Translations under genes and position numbers: made by a program
Shown: positions 11,237-19,470 of the stretch, piece after piece
Layout of the letters: each line of letters starts with the position of its first letter
How positions within the stretch are numbered: the first letter of the stretch is position 1
Notes under the pieces: generated by a model
Database searches by the model: none
The model's input: only the letters and a program-made list of their open reading frames with translations
Told to the model about the DNA's origin: nothing
Assembly (NCBI RefSeq): GCF_000010425.1
Contig: NC_008618.1
Coordinates: forward strand, 1,047,946-1,111,945
Reading direction: 5' to 3'
Origin: Bifidobacterium adolescentis ATCC 15703
GTDB lineage: Bacteria; Actinomycetota; Actinomycetes; Actinomycetales; Bifidobacteriaceae
DNA: 64,000 nucleotides

Positions 11237-11632
11237 TCATTTGAAGATGACGTAGCGGCACAGCAGGAAGCCCCAGACCGCCTGCATGCCCATGGTGACG
11301 ATCTTGACCGCCATGGTGGGCCAGCCGAGCAGTCCGGGGATCCAGGCCATCATCAGGTTGGAGAACAGCAGGTTCCAGCAGTACATGGCCACGAACATGG
11401 CTATCGAACGCGCGTAGTTCGACGAGGATTTGAATGTGACGTTGCGGTTCATGACGTAGTTGAATGAGCCGGAGCAGAAGACGGCCACGGCATTCGCCAG
11501 ACGGAACGGCAGGCCGGCCAGCTGAAGCACGGCGAACACGCCGAATTCCACGAAGGTCTGCATGGCCGAAACGCCGCCATAGCTGAACAATTGTCTGACG
11601 ATGCCGTTTTTCGGTTTTCCGTCCGTCGGCAT
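11237..11632 (-). CDS. GtrA-like small membrane protein
   Basis: 131 aa with four predicted membrane segments, typical of the GtrA/DPMS family. These proteins are thought to move or help flip polyprenyl-linked sugars in cell-envelope glycosylation. Family signs are the opening RQLFSYGGVSAMQTFVEFGVF, the central FNYVMNRNVTFKS and the C-terminal VWGFLLCRYVIFK. The start at 11632 is preferred over 11656 because GGGAGGAG lies 6 bases upstream of it. No glycosyltransferase is adjacent, so the substrate is unknown. Confidence 0.85.
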   Translation of the reverse strand: MPTDGKPKNGIVRQLFSYGGVSAMQTFVEFGVFAVLQLAGLPFRLANAVAVFCSGSFNYVMNRNVTFKSSSNYARSIAMFVAMYCWNLLFSNLMMAWIPGLLGWPTMAVKIVTMGMQAVWGFLLCRYVIFK

Positions 11633-11729
11633 GCGGTCTCCTCCCGGTCGTCTCAAACGCTACGGCTGGAAAGCATAGTCACACATGTGGCTACGGACGC
11701 GCCGGAGGCGTTTCGGCCCGGCGGAATGA

Positions 11730-11774
11730 AAAAACGGAAGGACGCCCCTTCCGGAGTTTCCGGAAGAGGCGTCC
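11730..11774 (-). terminator. Rho-independent terminator of the 41-aa ORF
   Basis: The arms GGACGCC (11740-11746) and GGCGTCC (11768-11774) enclose a further CTTCCGG/CCGGAAG stem. On the minus strand the hairpin is followed by CCGTTTTTTC. It sits 25 bases after the stop of the small ORF at 11799-11924, which supports that ORF being transcribed as its own unit. Confidence 0.8.
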
Positions 11775-11798
11775 CCCACGTTTTCGGATCGTGTCCGC

Positions 11799-11924
11799 TC
11801 AGATGCTCATCGCCATGAGCTGGGCCGCATACTCCTCCACAAGCTCGCTGTCGCGCTCCGTCCAGGAATGGCTGGCGGAATCGTCCGGCACGAAAGTGGT
11901 GTCGATGTCGATGTTCTCGTTCAT
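11799..11924 (-). CDS. Orphan 41-residue acidic peptide
   Basis: Encodes an acidic peptide, starting MNENIDIDTTFVPDDSAS and ending EEYAAQLMAMSI. It has no cysteine and no signal peptide. Support for a real gene is a ribosome site (GGAGG about 12 bases upstream, and AAGGA closer) and a strong terminator just after the stop. The acidic ELVEEYAAQLM stretch resembles leader regions of ribosomally made peptides, but no modifying enzyme or exporter is adjacent. Function unknown. Confidence 0.6.
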   Translation of the reverse strand: MNENIDIDTTFVPDDSASHSWTERDSELVEEYAAQLMAMSI

Positions 11925-12132
11925 TTCCTTAATACCTCCGTTCGTCCCACTTGCCCCCGGCGACATTGCCGACTTTCATGGAACAGGCAAAAGTCTGGAC
12001 CATAAACGCGTTCGATGCAAGAGTGTGTTCACATCGTGATCAAACGTTTTTCCTCCACGCGTACATGCCGTGTCTCCGGCGTGAAGACGATACGATGGAG
12101 GCATCCCTGCCACCAACCAAAGAAGGACGATG

Positions 12133-12498
12133 ATGAGCGACGAACGCAATGAGGCCGAACCGATCGAACTGGGATACATCGAGGACCTCGGGGACATGAT
12201 TTCCGTTCAGGAGGGGTCCACCGTGTCCCGCACCGTCATGCAGAAGGCCGGAGGCAACGTGGTGCTGTTCTCCTTCGACACGGGCGAGGAGCTCAGCGAG
12301 CATACGGCCGCGATGCCGGTGTTCGTGCAGACGCTGAAGGGACGGCTTAAGGTGACGGGCAACGGCAGGACCGTGGAGCTTGTTCCGGGAGGCCTGGCCT
12401 ACTTTCCCACCCGCATCCCGCACGCGATATACGCCGAGGAGCCGTCCGTCATGATGCTGACGATGGTCACGCCGGCACGCGACAACATCGGCGACTGA
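12133..12498 (+). CDS. Cupin-domain protein
   Basis: About 121 aa forming one small beta-barrel cupin. The two cupin motifs are partly visible: G-E-E-L-S-E-H-T in motif 1 and P-G-G-L-A-Y-F-P-T-R-I-P-H-A in motif 2, with His and Glu as possible metal ligands. Proteins of this kind act as small sugar/acid-binding enzymes or stress proteins; the substrate cannot be read from the sequence. AAGGA sits 5-6 bases before the second of two adjacent ATG codons, so I start at 12133 rather than 12130. It stands alone between minus-strand genes. Confidence 0.85.
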   Translation: MSDERNEAEPIELGYIEDLGDMISVQEGSTVSRTVMQKAGGNVVLFSFDTGEELSEHTAAMPVFVQTLKGRLKVTGNGRTVELVPGGLAYFPTRIPHAIYAEEPSVMMLTMVTPARDNIGD

Positions 12499-12566
12499 AA
12501 AAACAAGACCGCCGGCATCGGATTCCATTGGATTCGCCGGTGCCGGCGACTGCCGGAAATACAAGA

Positions 12567-12594
12567 AAAGCTCCCTCCCAGGAGCTTTCGTTTT
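12567..12594. terminator. Bidirectional terminator between cupin gene and tRNA-Gly
   Basis: AAAGCTCC (12567-12574) pairs with GGAGCTTT (12581-12588). A CGTTTT tail follows on the plus strand, and TTTTCTTG follows on the minus strand. A second GC-rich hairpin without a T-run lies at 12511-12547. Confidence 0.75.
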
Positions 12595-12595
12595 G

Positions 12596-12671
12596 TGGAG
12601 CGGACAACGGGACTCGGACCCGCGGTCTCAACCTTGGCAAGGTTGCGCTTTACCAACTAAGCTATGTCCGC
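12596..12671 (-). tRNA. tRNA-Gly (GCC)
   Basis: The 76-base minus-strand sequence folds as a cloverleaf. Acceptor GCGGACA pairs with TGTCCGC, the D arm is AGCTTAGTTGGTAAAGC, the anticodon stem is CAACC/GGTTG with loop TTGCCAA (anticodon GCC), and the T arm contains GGGTCCGAGTCCC. The 3' CCA is encoded. Confidence 0.95.
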
Positions 12672-12786
12672 ATGTTTTCCACCTTGGTGGGCAACGAGTT
12701 GAAAATATACAGGAGCGTCCGCCATCGCGCAAGCCCGGCGTGTCGCGTTTTTGCGGCGCCGGACTCGCGGCAGCTCCGCACGACGG

Positions 12787-13797
12787 TCAGACATAGTCGT
12801 ACGGCATGCGCTTTTTAACGCGCCAGAACACGATAAGCGCGATGTCGAAGAGCAGCGCGTAGAAGCCACGGTCCGTCCACAATCCGTAGACCGCGCAATA
12901 CAACACCAACGCGCGTAACGTATAGAACACGATCCTGCGCATGCCGGAACGTTCCCTGGTCTCCACCGTCATGCGCGTGAAACCGCCGCCCAACGTGCGG
13001 CCGGCGCGCCTCCACGGAATGATCCCTTCGAACAGGACGAACATGACGATGGTGGCCACGGCGGAGACGGCCGCATTGACGTTGTTCGCGCGGTTCACAT
13101 CGAACAGCACGCCAACCAGATAGATAAGCGCCGTGACGGACAGCGACGCCGTTTCGACAAGGAACAGGTCGATCGCGAGCGCCACGCAGCGGCGCACGAA
13201 GCCTGGCTCGGTGGTGATGGCGTCTTCGTCGATGCGCTGTTGGGGTAGGAAGTGGGTGACAATGCTTCCCATGGCGTAGCCGAGTATGCCGCCGAGGGTG
13301 TTGGTGATGAGGTCGTCGACGTCGAATAGGCGGTAGGCGCATGGATAGATGCCCCAGATGCCGGTCAGCTGGGTGGTTTCGATGAGCAGCGAGGTGAGGA
13401 ACATGGCCGGCAACGCCGTGGCGAATTTCCAGCGGAAGACGCGTTTCATGAAGTAGCCGAGCGGTAGGAAGAACACGACGTTCATGGCCAGTTGCATGAC
13501 GCCTGTGATGCCGTCGGTTCGGATGTCGTGGATGAATTCGAATGGGTTGAGTTGTGGCCTGAGATGGTGGGCGGCGCAGTAGGTGGCCGGGTTTTCTGGC
13601 ATTGGGTACATGGTGAAGCATGCGAGCGCGATGAGGTAGAGCACCACGAGATATGCGGTCAGTGCGGAGGTGAAGCGTAGCCGGTTGTCGCGGTGGTAGA
13701 GCAGTGCGAGCACGGGCAGGGTGAGTAGGAGTGAGAGGAATGGCCAGATTGCGATGGCGAGCGCGAATGGCTTGCTGAAGTAGAGGACGTATGACAT
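12787..13797 (-). CDS. VanZ-family membrane protein fused to an RDD domain
   Basis: 336 aa. The N-terminal half has about five membrane segments with the VanZ pattern: LNPFEF, MNVVFFLPLGYF, LTSLLIETTQL, and RLFDVDDLITNTLGGILGY. The C-terminal half (from about residue 195) is an RDD-type domain, GFVRRCVALAIDLFLVE with R and D in membrane segments and a late WRRAGRTLGGGFTRM. VanZ relatives give low-level glycopeptide tolerance in some bacteria, but most bifidobacterial copies have no proven role. GGAAA precedes the ATG. The 5' part and the upstream DNA are GT-rich on the plus strand. Confidence 0.88.
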   Translation of the reverse strand: MSYVLYFSKPFALAIAIWPFLSLLLTLPVLALLYHRDNRLRFTSALTAYLVVLYLIALACFTMYPMPENPATYCAAHHLRPQLNPFEFIHDIRTDGITGVMQLAMNVVFFLPLGYFMKRVFRWKFATALPAMFLTSLLIETTQLTGIWGIYPCAYRLFDVDDLITNTLGGILGYAMGSIVTHFLPQQRIDEDAITTEPGFVRRCVALAIDLFLVETASLSVTALIYLVGVLFDVNRANNVNAAVSAVATIVMFVLFEGIIPWRRAGRTLGGGFTRMTVETRERSGMRRIVFYTLRALVLYCAVYGLWTDRGFYALLFDIALIVFWRVKKRMPYDYV

Positions 13798-13960
13798 GGC
13801 CGGTTTCCTTTGCTGGGCGTGTGGGATACGCGTGGTGTGTGTGCGTGGGTTTCGTTTCCGTTGTTGGTTTCAACGGTAGTACGGCTGGTCGTGTCCGTGG
13901 CATCGTCCGTCGTATTCATTCCTTGGCGTAAATGTTGGGGTGACTCATCCTCTGGTATGA

Positions 13961-14116
13961 GATGGCCCGGCGTGTTTCTTCGTGTCTTTTTCCTCTTGCT
14001 TTTTCCGTTGGATTGCTTGGCGTCTGATCCGCGCGGAACCGATTTCGGACATCGTCTTCGCCGTCACCGCGGGAATCCTGTTCATGGCGTTCACGCCGAA
14101 ACTGCTCAGCGAATAA
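13961..14116 (+). pseudogene. Possible C-terminal remnant of a membrane protein
   Basis: An open frame without a start codon. It ends with a hydrophobic segment (DIVFAVTAGILFMAFTPKLLSE) and a TAA at 14114-14116, and a strong hairpin follows 5 bases later. This is what a 5'-deleted membrane protein gene would look like. The hydrophobic stretch could arise by chance, so this is tentative. Nothing else convincing is seen between 13798 and 14185. Confidence 0.3.
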
Positions 14117-14120
14117 CGGA

Positions 14121-14161
14121 AGCTCCCGCCTTCCACGCGGAAGGCGGGAAAGGCGGGAGCT
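14121..14161. terminator. Strong GC hairpin
   Basis: CCCGCCTTCC, loop ACGC, GGAAGGCGGG forms a perfect 10-bp stem. An alternative longer pairing joins AGCTCCCGCCTT to AAGGCGGGAGCT. It sits directly after the remnant above. No long T-run follows on either strand. Confidence 0.55.
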
Positions 14162-14185
14162 CTTATGGGAAGACTAAGGCGGATT

Positions 14186-14440
14186 TTAAATCCGAGGAAT
14201 AGTCACCTTTTTGGCACCGGTCATGTAATGCCAGAAATCTTCCGTCCCCGGAATAAGGTCATGCAGAACGCCTGATGTTTTTTCGACCGCTACGCTCGGT
14301 GTGCCCGGCACCGGATGGTCATCTGTTGAAGACGCGAAATCGAGTCCGATGATTCACGCATCGGCACTCTCCGCGGCACCAATCGCCTTCATTCCAGGAT
14401 ATTCGGCGAGAACGAGATTGATGGCATCGGCCAATATCAT
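14186..14440 (-). pseudogene. Small unknown gene interrupted by one in-frame TGA
   Basis: AAGGAGGGTCAG precedes an ATG at 14440. The frame reads MILADAINLVLAEYPGMKAI and on to SADA, then TGA at 14356-14354. It then continues in the same frame for 55 codons (IIGLDFASSTDD... HDLIPGTEDFWHYMTGAKKV) to TAA at 14188-14186. The downstream half has amino-acid content typical of a folded protein, so the TGA looks like a recent nonsense change, possibly from TGG (Trp). The family is unknown; size and style resemble small immunity-like proteins, which is only a guess. Confidence 0.5.
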
Positions 14441-14699
14441 CTGACCCTCCTTGCAGCATTCCAGTACTGATTCGTCGGATTCGGCTTTATACGCTTTATA
14501 CGCGTCAAAACGTCACCGTCCATATTCAAATACCATGAGTCGTTTGCCGATCTCGTTTGCGGAGCGGGGGAATCATTCCGCCTGTTTGACGCGTTCCATC
14601 GTAGTATCCGTTGAAGGGCGTTCTTGTTGGTCTTGGTATCCATTCCTCTTATCACGTTTCCGCTGTATGCTTTAGGGAAAGCTGTTATGTGGGAGGATC

Positions 14700-15188
14700 A
14701 TGCGGACCACGAAAAGCAAGAAACCCATCACCGTCGTATCGGTATGCGTCGCCGCCGTGGCATGCGCTGTCGGCGCGTACCGGTTCGTCTACCTGCCACT
14801 CCGGCCTGCCGATGTCAGTCATGCTCGGATCAGCATCAACGCGACGGGCAAGTTCGACGAATCCCAGATCGACGGCGCGGTGAAGGCGGATCTTGCCAGG
14901 CTGAAATCCTGGAACGGTTGCCGCGTGGATGCCGTCCGATATGACGCAAAGCGTTCGGCCACGCTGCTTGCAGCCGAACACGACGTCACGGCTTCCGGTG
15001 GCAGTTCTTCGATTTCCACGGCCATTGACGAATACGGGATGGACAATGTGATTTACCTGTCCAATGACATCTCTTGCCGTGCGGGCTCGCAGAACTCGTC
15101 CCAAGATGGCTGGGGAAGCTGGTACGCGTGGAATCCCGGTTCCGCGCGGGCGGAACACGGATGGATCTTCATCGACGAGGGATATTAA
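14700..15188 (+). CDS. Membrane-anchored or secreted protein of unknown function
   Basis: 162 aa with a lysine-rich N-terminus and one hydrophobic segment at about residues 10-27 (VVSVCVAAVACAVGAYRFVY), so it is likely anchored outside the cell. The rest is hydrophilic with two cysteines (WNGCRV, NDISC) that could form a disulfide, and a Trp-rich C-terminus (DGWGSWYAWNP). GGGAGG lies 5 bases before the ATG. I do not recognise the family. It stands alone between degraded genes. Confidence 0.65.
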   Translation: MRTTKSKKPITVVSVCVAAVACAVGAYRFVYLPLRPADVSHARISINATGKFDESQIDGAVKADLARLKSWNGCRVDAVRYDAKRSATLLAAEHDVTASGGSSSISTAIDEYGMDNVIYLSNDISCRAGSQNSSQDGWGSWYAWNPGSARAEHGWIFIDEGY

Positions 15189-15266
15189 AGTTCAACGGAA
15201 TACCGTGCACCATGCCATGATGTCGAAACCATACGATGACGATTGGCTTTAGTACAGCATTGATAA

Positions 15267-15312
15267 AAAGCGGGCCTACGCGTCCTGATCACGCGGAACG
15301 CAAACCCGCTTT
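15267..15312 (-). terminator. Terminator-like hairpin at the end of the ABC-F remnant
   Basis: AAAGCGGG (15267-15274) pairs with CCCGCTTT (15305-15312), with an inner CGCGT/ACGCG stem. On the minus strand a TTTATC tail follows. It overlaps the last codons of the remnant gene at 15289. Confidence 0.5.
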
Positions 15313-16175
15313 CGATGGCATAGTCATCGCTTGGCTTATCTGACTACTTGGTGGTGGCCACTCATCATGACTGGCCACCACCAATGCTCCCGGATAGTCG
15401 GCAAGACATCTTGCCAGAGCCACCTTGGACTCTAAGTCAAGATAGTTCGCCGGCTCGTCCATGACAATCAACTGAGGCCGGTCAAGAATGCCCAAGCACA
15501 ACATGAGCTTGCGCAGTTCGCCCGGAGACGGCGCTTCGTTAGAAAGCAGCTTATCCGGATCGGCGTTGAGCTGGGCGAAGGCGGCCAGCACCTGCGAGCG
15601 TTCCTTACCCTGCAATGCGGCGAGTCGTCTCATGGTTTGAGAAAGCGCGGCTTCTCCCGTTTGCTGCTGGACGATCAGATGCGGCAAGTCTTCCGGCATG
15701 CTGTCCAGCAATGCGTTCATCACGGTTGTTTTGCCGAGTCCGTTGGCACCGGTCAGTCCGATATGGTCTTGCTGTCCGATGCTGAGTTTTGGTATGGCGA
15801 CGCCTGGCATCCGTGGTTTTTCACCACTCATCCCTGGATTATGCGCGACCTTCCATTGATGTCCGTCGGCATGCAGTATGGATTGTGTTGGCGTTCTCGC
15901 GGCATCGTTCGAGCTGGTCATCCTGCCGCTGCCGAATATGATAATACCTTCCGTGAGATGCAGGAGCTCCTTTCTGTTGCTTGGCCGTATGTCGATCCAG
16001 ATGTCGCCGTCGTAGCGTTTGGCCGCTACGGTTAGTGAATCTAGTGTGCGCTGTGCTCGTTCAAGACGCTTGTTCATTTGTCGGTATGCGGCGCCCGAAG
16101 CGGTATCGGTCTGTTTTTCGATCCATTTGTGGTGATCGAGGGCGCTGTGATCTTTGCGGTCGATTTTCCACTCCC
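15289..16175 (-). pseudogene. ABC-F ATPase, C-terminal half only
   Basis: The readable part starts in the linker between the two ATPase domains (KIDRKDHSALDHHKW) and includes the second Walker A GANGLGKTT, a signature-like APSPGELRKLMLC and Walker B QLIVMDEPANYLDLES. The first ATPase domain is missing. The frame after SHDE no longer looks like an ABC-F tail. The upstream end coincides with the start of homology of another broken gene on the opposite strand (about 16166), so one deletion or recombination event probably cut both. ABC-F proteins of this type protect ribosomes or act in translation; this copy cannot be functional. Confidence 0.75.
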
Positions 16176-16516
16176 GTTTGCACGAGATGTCGCATGGCGA
16201 AGGTTTTCTGGAGATTCTCCTGTCCCACACGGGAAAGGGTCTCTATCTTATGGACGAACCCGAATCCGCGCTCTCGACACAGCGGCAATTGACTCTGCTG
16301 GAGCACATGTACCGAATGGCAAACGACGGATCGCAATTCATCATCGCAACCCATTCGCCGATTCTGCTCGGTCTGCCGGATGCGGAAATCCTGTCATTCG
16401 ACGAAAACGGCGTCCATCCCTGCGATTATGAGGATACGGACAGCTATCAAATCACCAGGGTCTTCATCAACCACCGCGAATCACTGCTCCGGCATCTGCT
16501 TGGAAATGAAACGTGA
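16166..16516 (+). pseudogene. AAA ATPase (AAA_15/AAA_21-like), C-terminal remnant
   Basis: It reads FHSRLHEMSHGEGFLEIL, then Walker B GLYLMDEPESALS, then the sensor QFIIATHSPILLGLPDAEIL, and ends in ESLLRHLLGNET. This is the C-terminal third of a standalone AAA ATPase of the SMC/ABC-like predicted ATPase group. Walker A and the N-terminal two thirds are absent. Homology begins abruptly at about 16166 against the ABC-F remnant. Confidence 0.7.
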
Positions 16517-16598
16517 GATGAGGTGAAACGGTTGCGGGTGTTCGCTATGATGTTCGATTGGCGTTTGAAGGAACACGAAAGACTAGAGGTATCACGGC

Positions 16599-18200
16599 AT
16601 GGCGATTGAGGCGCAGGGACTTGAGATTCAGATCGGTGCGCGCACGTTGCTGCATCCCACCAACTTCCACGTTGCCAAGGGGGACAAGATCGGTCTGGTC
16701 GGACGCAATGGAGCAGGCAAGACCACGCTGACCCGTGTGATCACCGGCGATATGCTGCCGACCGCCGGCAAGGTACGTGTCTCCGGCAAACTCGGCTATT
16801 TGCCACAGGACACGCATGCCGCCGACCCGGAGCAGACCGCACTGGACCGCATGATGAGCGCGCGAGACATCGCCAGCATCATCAAACGCATACGCAAGGC
16901 CGAAAAGGACATGACCGATCCGGATCCGGATGTCATGACCAAGGCGATGAACCGCTACGACAAGGCCATGCAGGATTTCGAAAAGGCCGGAGGCTATGCC
17001 GCACAGTCCGAAGCGACCGCGATGGCGGCCAGTCTCGGCCTGCCGCAGGACGTGATGGGCCAGCAGTTGGGTACGCTTTCCGGCGGTCAACGCCGCCGTA
17101 TCGAACTGGCGCGCATCCTGTTCTCCGATGCGGATACGCTGATCCTTGACGAGCCGACCAACCATTTGGACGCGGATTCCATCGAATGGCTGCGCGGCTA
17201 TCTGAAAAAATACGAGGGCGGTTTCCTGGTCATCTCCCACTCCACCGAACTGCTTGACGAAGTGGTGAACAAGGTGTGGCATCTGGACGCACAGCTCGGC
17301 CAGATCGACATGTACTCGCTCGGCTGGAAGGCCTACCTGCACCAACGCGTGGTCGACGAGGAACGTCGCCGCCGCGAACGTGAAGTCGCAGAGAAGAAGG
17401 CCGAACGTCTGATGCAGCAGGGCATCCGCCTGCACGCGAAAGCCACCAAGGCCGTGGCCGCGCAGAACATGATGCGCCGCGCGGAGAAACTGCTGGAGAA
17501 CACGTCCGAAGCACAGAAGAAGGAGAAGGTGGCGGACATCCGCTTCCCCGAGCCGGCACCTTGCGGACGTACGCCGATCATGGCGAAGGACATCTCCAAA
17601 GCGTATGGTTCGAACATCGTGTTCGCAGGCGTGAATCTGGCGATCGACAAAGGTTCACGTGTGGTGATTCTGGGCTATAACGGCGCGGGCAAGACCACCA
17701 CGCTGCGTCTGCTCGCCCATCTGGAGGATCCCGACACCGGATCCGTGGAATATGGACATGGCTGCAAAATCGGCTATTTCGCACAGGAACACGACACATT
17801 GGACCTTGACGCCACCGTGTTGCAGAATCTGATTCACGTGGCACCGGAACTTGACGACACACAGGCACGTTCCATCCTTGGGTCGTTCCTGTTCTCCGGC
17901 GATGACGCGCTGAAACCGGCACGAGTGCTTTCCGGCGGCGAGAAGACCCGTCTGGCGTTGGCCACGCTGGTGACGAGCCGCGCGAACGTGCTACTGCTTG
18001 ATGAACCGACCAACAATCTGGATCCGGCGTCCCGCGACGAGATTCTGAAGGCCATCGCCAAATACGAGGGCGCGATTGTGCTGGTCACCCACGACGAGGG
18101 CGCGGTCGAGGCGTTGAATCCGGAACGCGTGCTGCTCATGCCCGACGGCGACGAGGACCTGTGGAACGACTCCTACCTGGATCTGGTGGCCGAGGAATAA
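16599..18200 (+). CDS. ABC-F family ATPase
   Basis: 533 aa, soluble, with two ABC domains and no membrane segments. Walker A GRNGAGKTT and GYNGAGKTT, signatures LSGGQRRR and LSGGEKTR, Walker B LILDEPTNHLD and LLLDEPTNNLD. A basic coiled-coil linker lies between them (about residues 240-310, EERRRREREVAEKKAERLMQQ). ABC-F proteins bind the ribosomal E site and ease stalled or inhibited translation. The exact subfamily is unclear. An AGAGG site lies 11 bases before the ATG, and a strong bidirectional terminator follows. Confidence 0.92.
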   Translation: MAIEAQGLEIQIGARTLLHPTNFHVAKGDKIGLVGRNGAGKTTLTRVITGDMLPTAGKVRVSGKLGYLPQDTHAADPEQTALDRMMSARDIASIIKRIRKAEKDMTDPDPDVMTKAMNRYDKAMQDFEKAGGYAAQSEATAMAASLGLPQDVMGQQLGTLSGGQRRRIELARILFSDADTLILDEPTNHLDADSIEWLRGYLKKYEGGFLVISHSTELLDEVVNKVWHLDAQLGQIDMYSLGWKAYLHQRVVDEERRRREREVAEKKAERLMQQGIRLHAKATKAVAAQNMMRRAEKLLENTSEAQKKEKVADIRFPEPAPCGRTPIMAKDISKAYGSNIVFAGVNLAIDKGSRVVILGYNGAGKTTTLRLLAHLEDPDTGSVEYGHGCKIGYFAQEHDTLDLDATVLQNLIHVAPELDDTQARSILGSFLFSGDDALKPARVLSGGEKTRLALATLVTSRANVLLLDEPTNNLDPASRDEILKAIAKYEGAIVLVTHDEGAVEALNPERVLLMPDGDEDLWNDSYLDLVAEE

Positions 18201-18227
18201 TCCCACTTCCACCATTTCCGACACGCA

Positions 18228-18271
18228 TATGGGAAAGCCCGGACGAATCAGATCGTCCGGGCTTTCCCATA
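18228..18271. terminator. Bidirectional terminator between convergent genes
   Basis: TATGGGAAAGCCCGGACGA pairs with TCGTCCGGGCTTTCCCATA in a stem of about 19 bp with loop ATCAGA. It lies between the convergent ABC-F and cation transporter genes. No U-tract is obvious. Confidence 0.8.
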
Positions 18272-18300
18272 TTGAACGGTTCCTGTTACGCGGGAACCGG

Positions 18301-19326
18301 TTACGCGTGCACGTGTTTGGCGCTGTAGATGTCCGGCTCGACGTAGATCTCGAAATTGTACCAGGGCAACGCGGTGCGCACGGCCTTCTCGATCTTGTCG
18401 ACGGTTTCCACGTCATAGTCGCGGTCGAGCTTGCTGGTCTGCACTTTGACGCACAGGAGGATGTCGTCCTCCGACATGTGCACGGTCTGCATGTTCAGCA
18501 ATCGTTCGACGCCCGGCGTGGTGGTAACCGCCTCGACGATCTTCCCGCGCGTATCGGAATCCACGGCTTCGCCGATCAGCAGCGAACCGGATTTGAACGC
18601 CAGTAGAAGCGAACCGACGATCAGGACCAGACCGACCATAAGACCGCCCAACGCGTCGAACACCTCGTCGTCGAGCGCGATAGCAAGACCGATGCCGAGG
18701 CCTGCGAACGCCAGGCCGATCAAAGCGAGCGTGTCCTCCATGATCACCGAAGCCAATTCGGCGGACTTGGTGCGCCTCCAGAAACGGAACACGCCCATAC
18801 GCGGCGTGTTCGTGCGTTCCATACGCTCGTTGGCCTCCTTGATGCTCTGGTGCAGGCCGAATCCTTCCAGGCATGCGCTGATGACGACCACGATGAACGC
18901 GACAAGCAGTTCCATCCTGTTCACGTCACGCAATGCCGGATCGGCGCTGATCGCGACAAGCTTCTTCACCGCTTCGGACGTCGAGAAGAAACCGCCGACG
19001 AAGAACAGCAGCGTGGCCACGACGAACGAGGCGAGATACTTCGCACGGTACAGGCCGAACGGATGGTCGCCGTCCGTCTTGCGCTTGGAGAAACGTCCAC
19101 CCACCATCAATACGATTTCGTTGGAGCAATCCGCGATGGAATGTACCGACTCGGAAAGCATGGCGGACGATCCGGTGAAGAACGCCGCGAGCAGCTTCGC
19201 GATGGCGACACCAATGTTCGCACCCAACGCCGCCTTGACGGCCGCGCCCTGATGTTCGGCTTCCCGCACCTCCCCCATGTTGTTCGTGGTCGTACTGTCG
19301 CCTGCGGGATCGCGCGATTCGCTCAT
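18301..19326 (-). CDS. Cation diffusion facilitator transporter
   Basis: 341 aa, six predicted membrane segments, a divalent-cation/proton antiporter that exports Zn, Fe, Mn or Co. Family marks are ALGANIGVAIAKLLAAFFTGSSAMLSESVHSIADCSNE (segments 1-2, with S-x-H-S-x-x-D metal ligands), the HPFGLYRAKY motif and a cytoplasmic C-terminal ferredoxin-like domain (from about residue 255, VEAVTTTPGVERLLNMQTVHMSEDDI). The metal cannot be assigned from this. The start is at 19326 with a GGAAGG site close by. Divergent from the MetE-like gene. Confidence 0.92.
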   Translation of the reverse strand: MSESRDPAGDSTTTNNMGEVREAEHQGAAVKAALGANIGVAIAKLLAAFFTGSSAMLSESVHSIADCSNEIVLMVGGRFSKRKTDGDHPFGLYRAKYLASFVVATLLFFVGGFFSTSEAVKKLVAISADPALRDVNRMELLVAFIVVVISACLEGFGLHQSIKEANERMERTNTPRMGVFRFWRRTKSAELASVIMEDTLALIGLAFAGLGIGLAIALDDEVFDALGGLMVGLVLIVGSLLLAFKSGSLLIGEAVDSDTRGKIVEAVTTTPGVERLLNMQTVHMSEDDILLCVKVQTSKLDRDYDVETVDKIEKAVRTALPWYNFEIYVEPDIYSAKHVHA

Positions 19327-19470
19327 TGCCTTCCATTCTCGAATGTGTAACGGATAACATCATCCATTCAAGCACGAATACTGGCCGAGAAGCCGTGTGC
19401 GCCCGTGTTTCGGGACGTGCGTGTAACCTTCACTAGGTATTTGTCGCTTTCCCAAAAAAAGGGGTATTCA

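Noticed and set aside
13945-14136. A 63-residue lysine-rich minus-strand frame
   Set aside because: It starts inside a terminator hairpin, has no ribosome site, and its charge comes from pyrimidine-rich DNA on the other strand.
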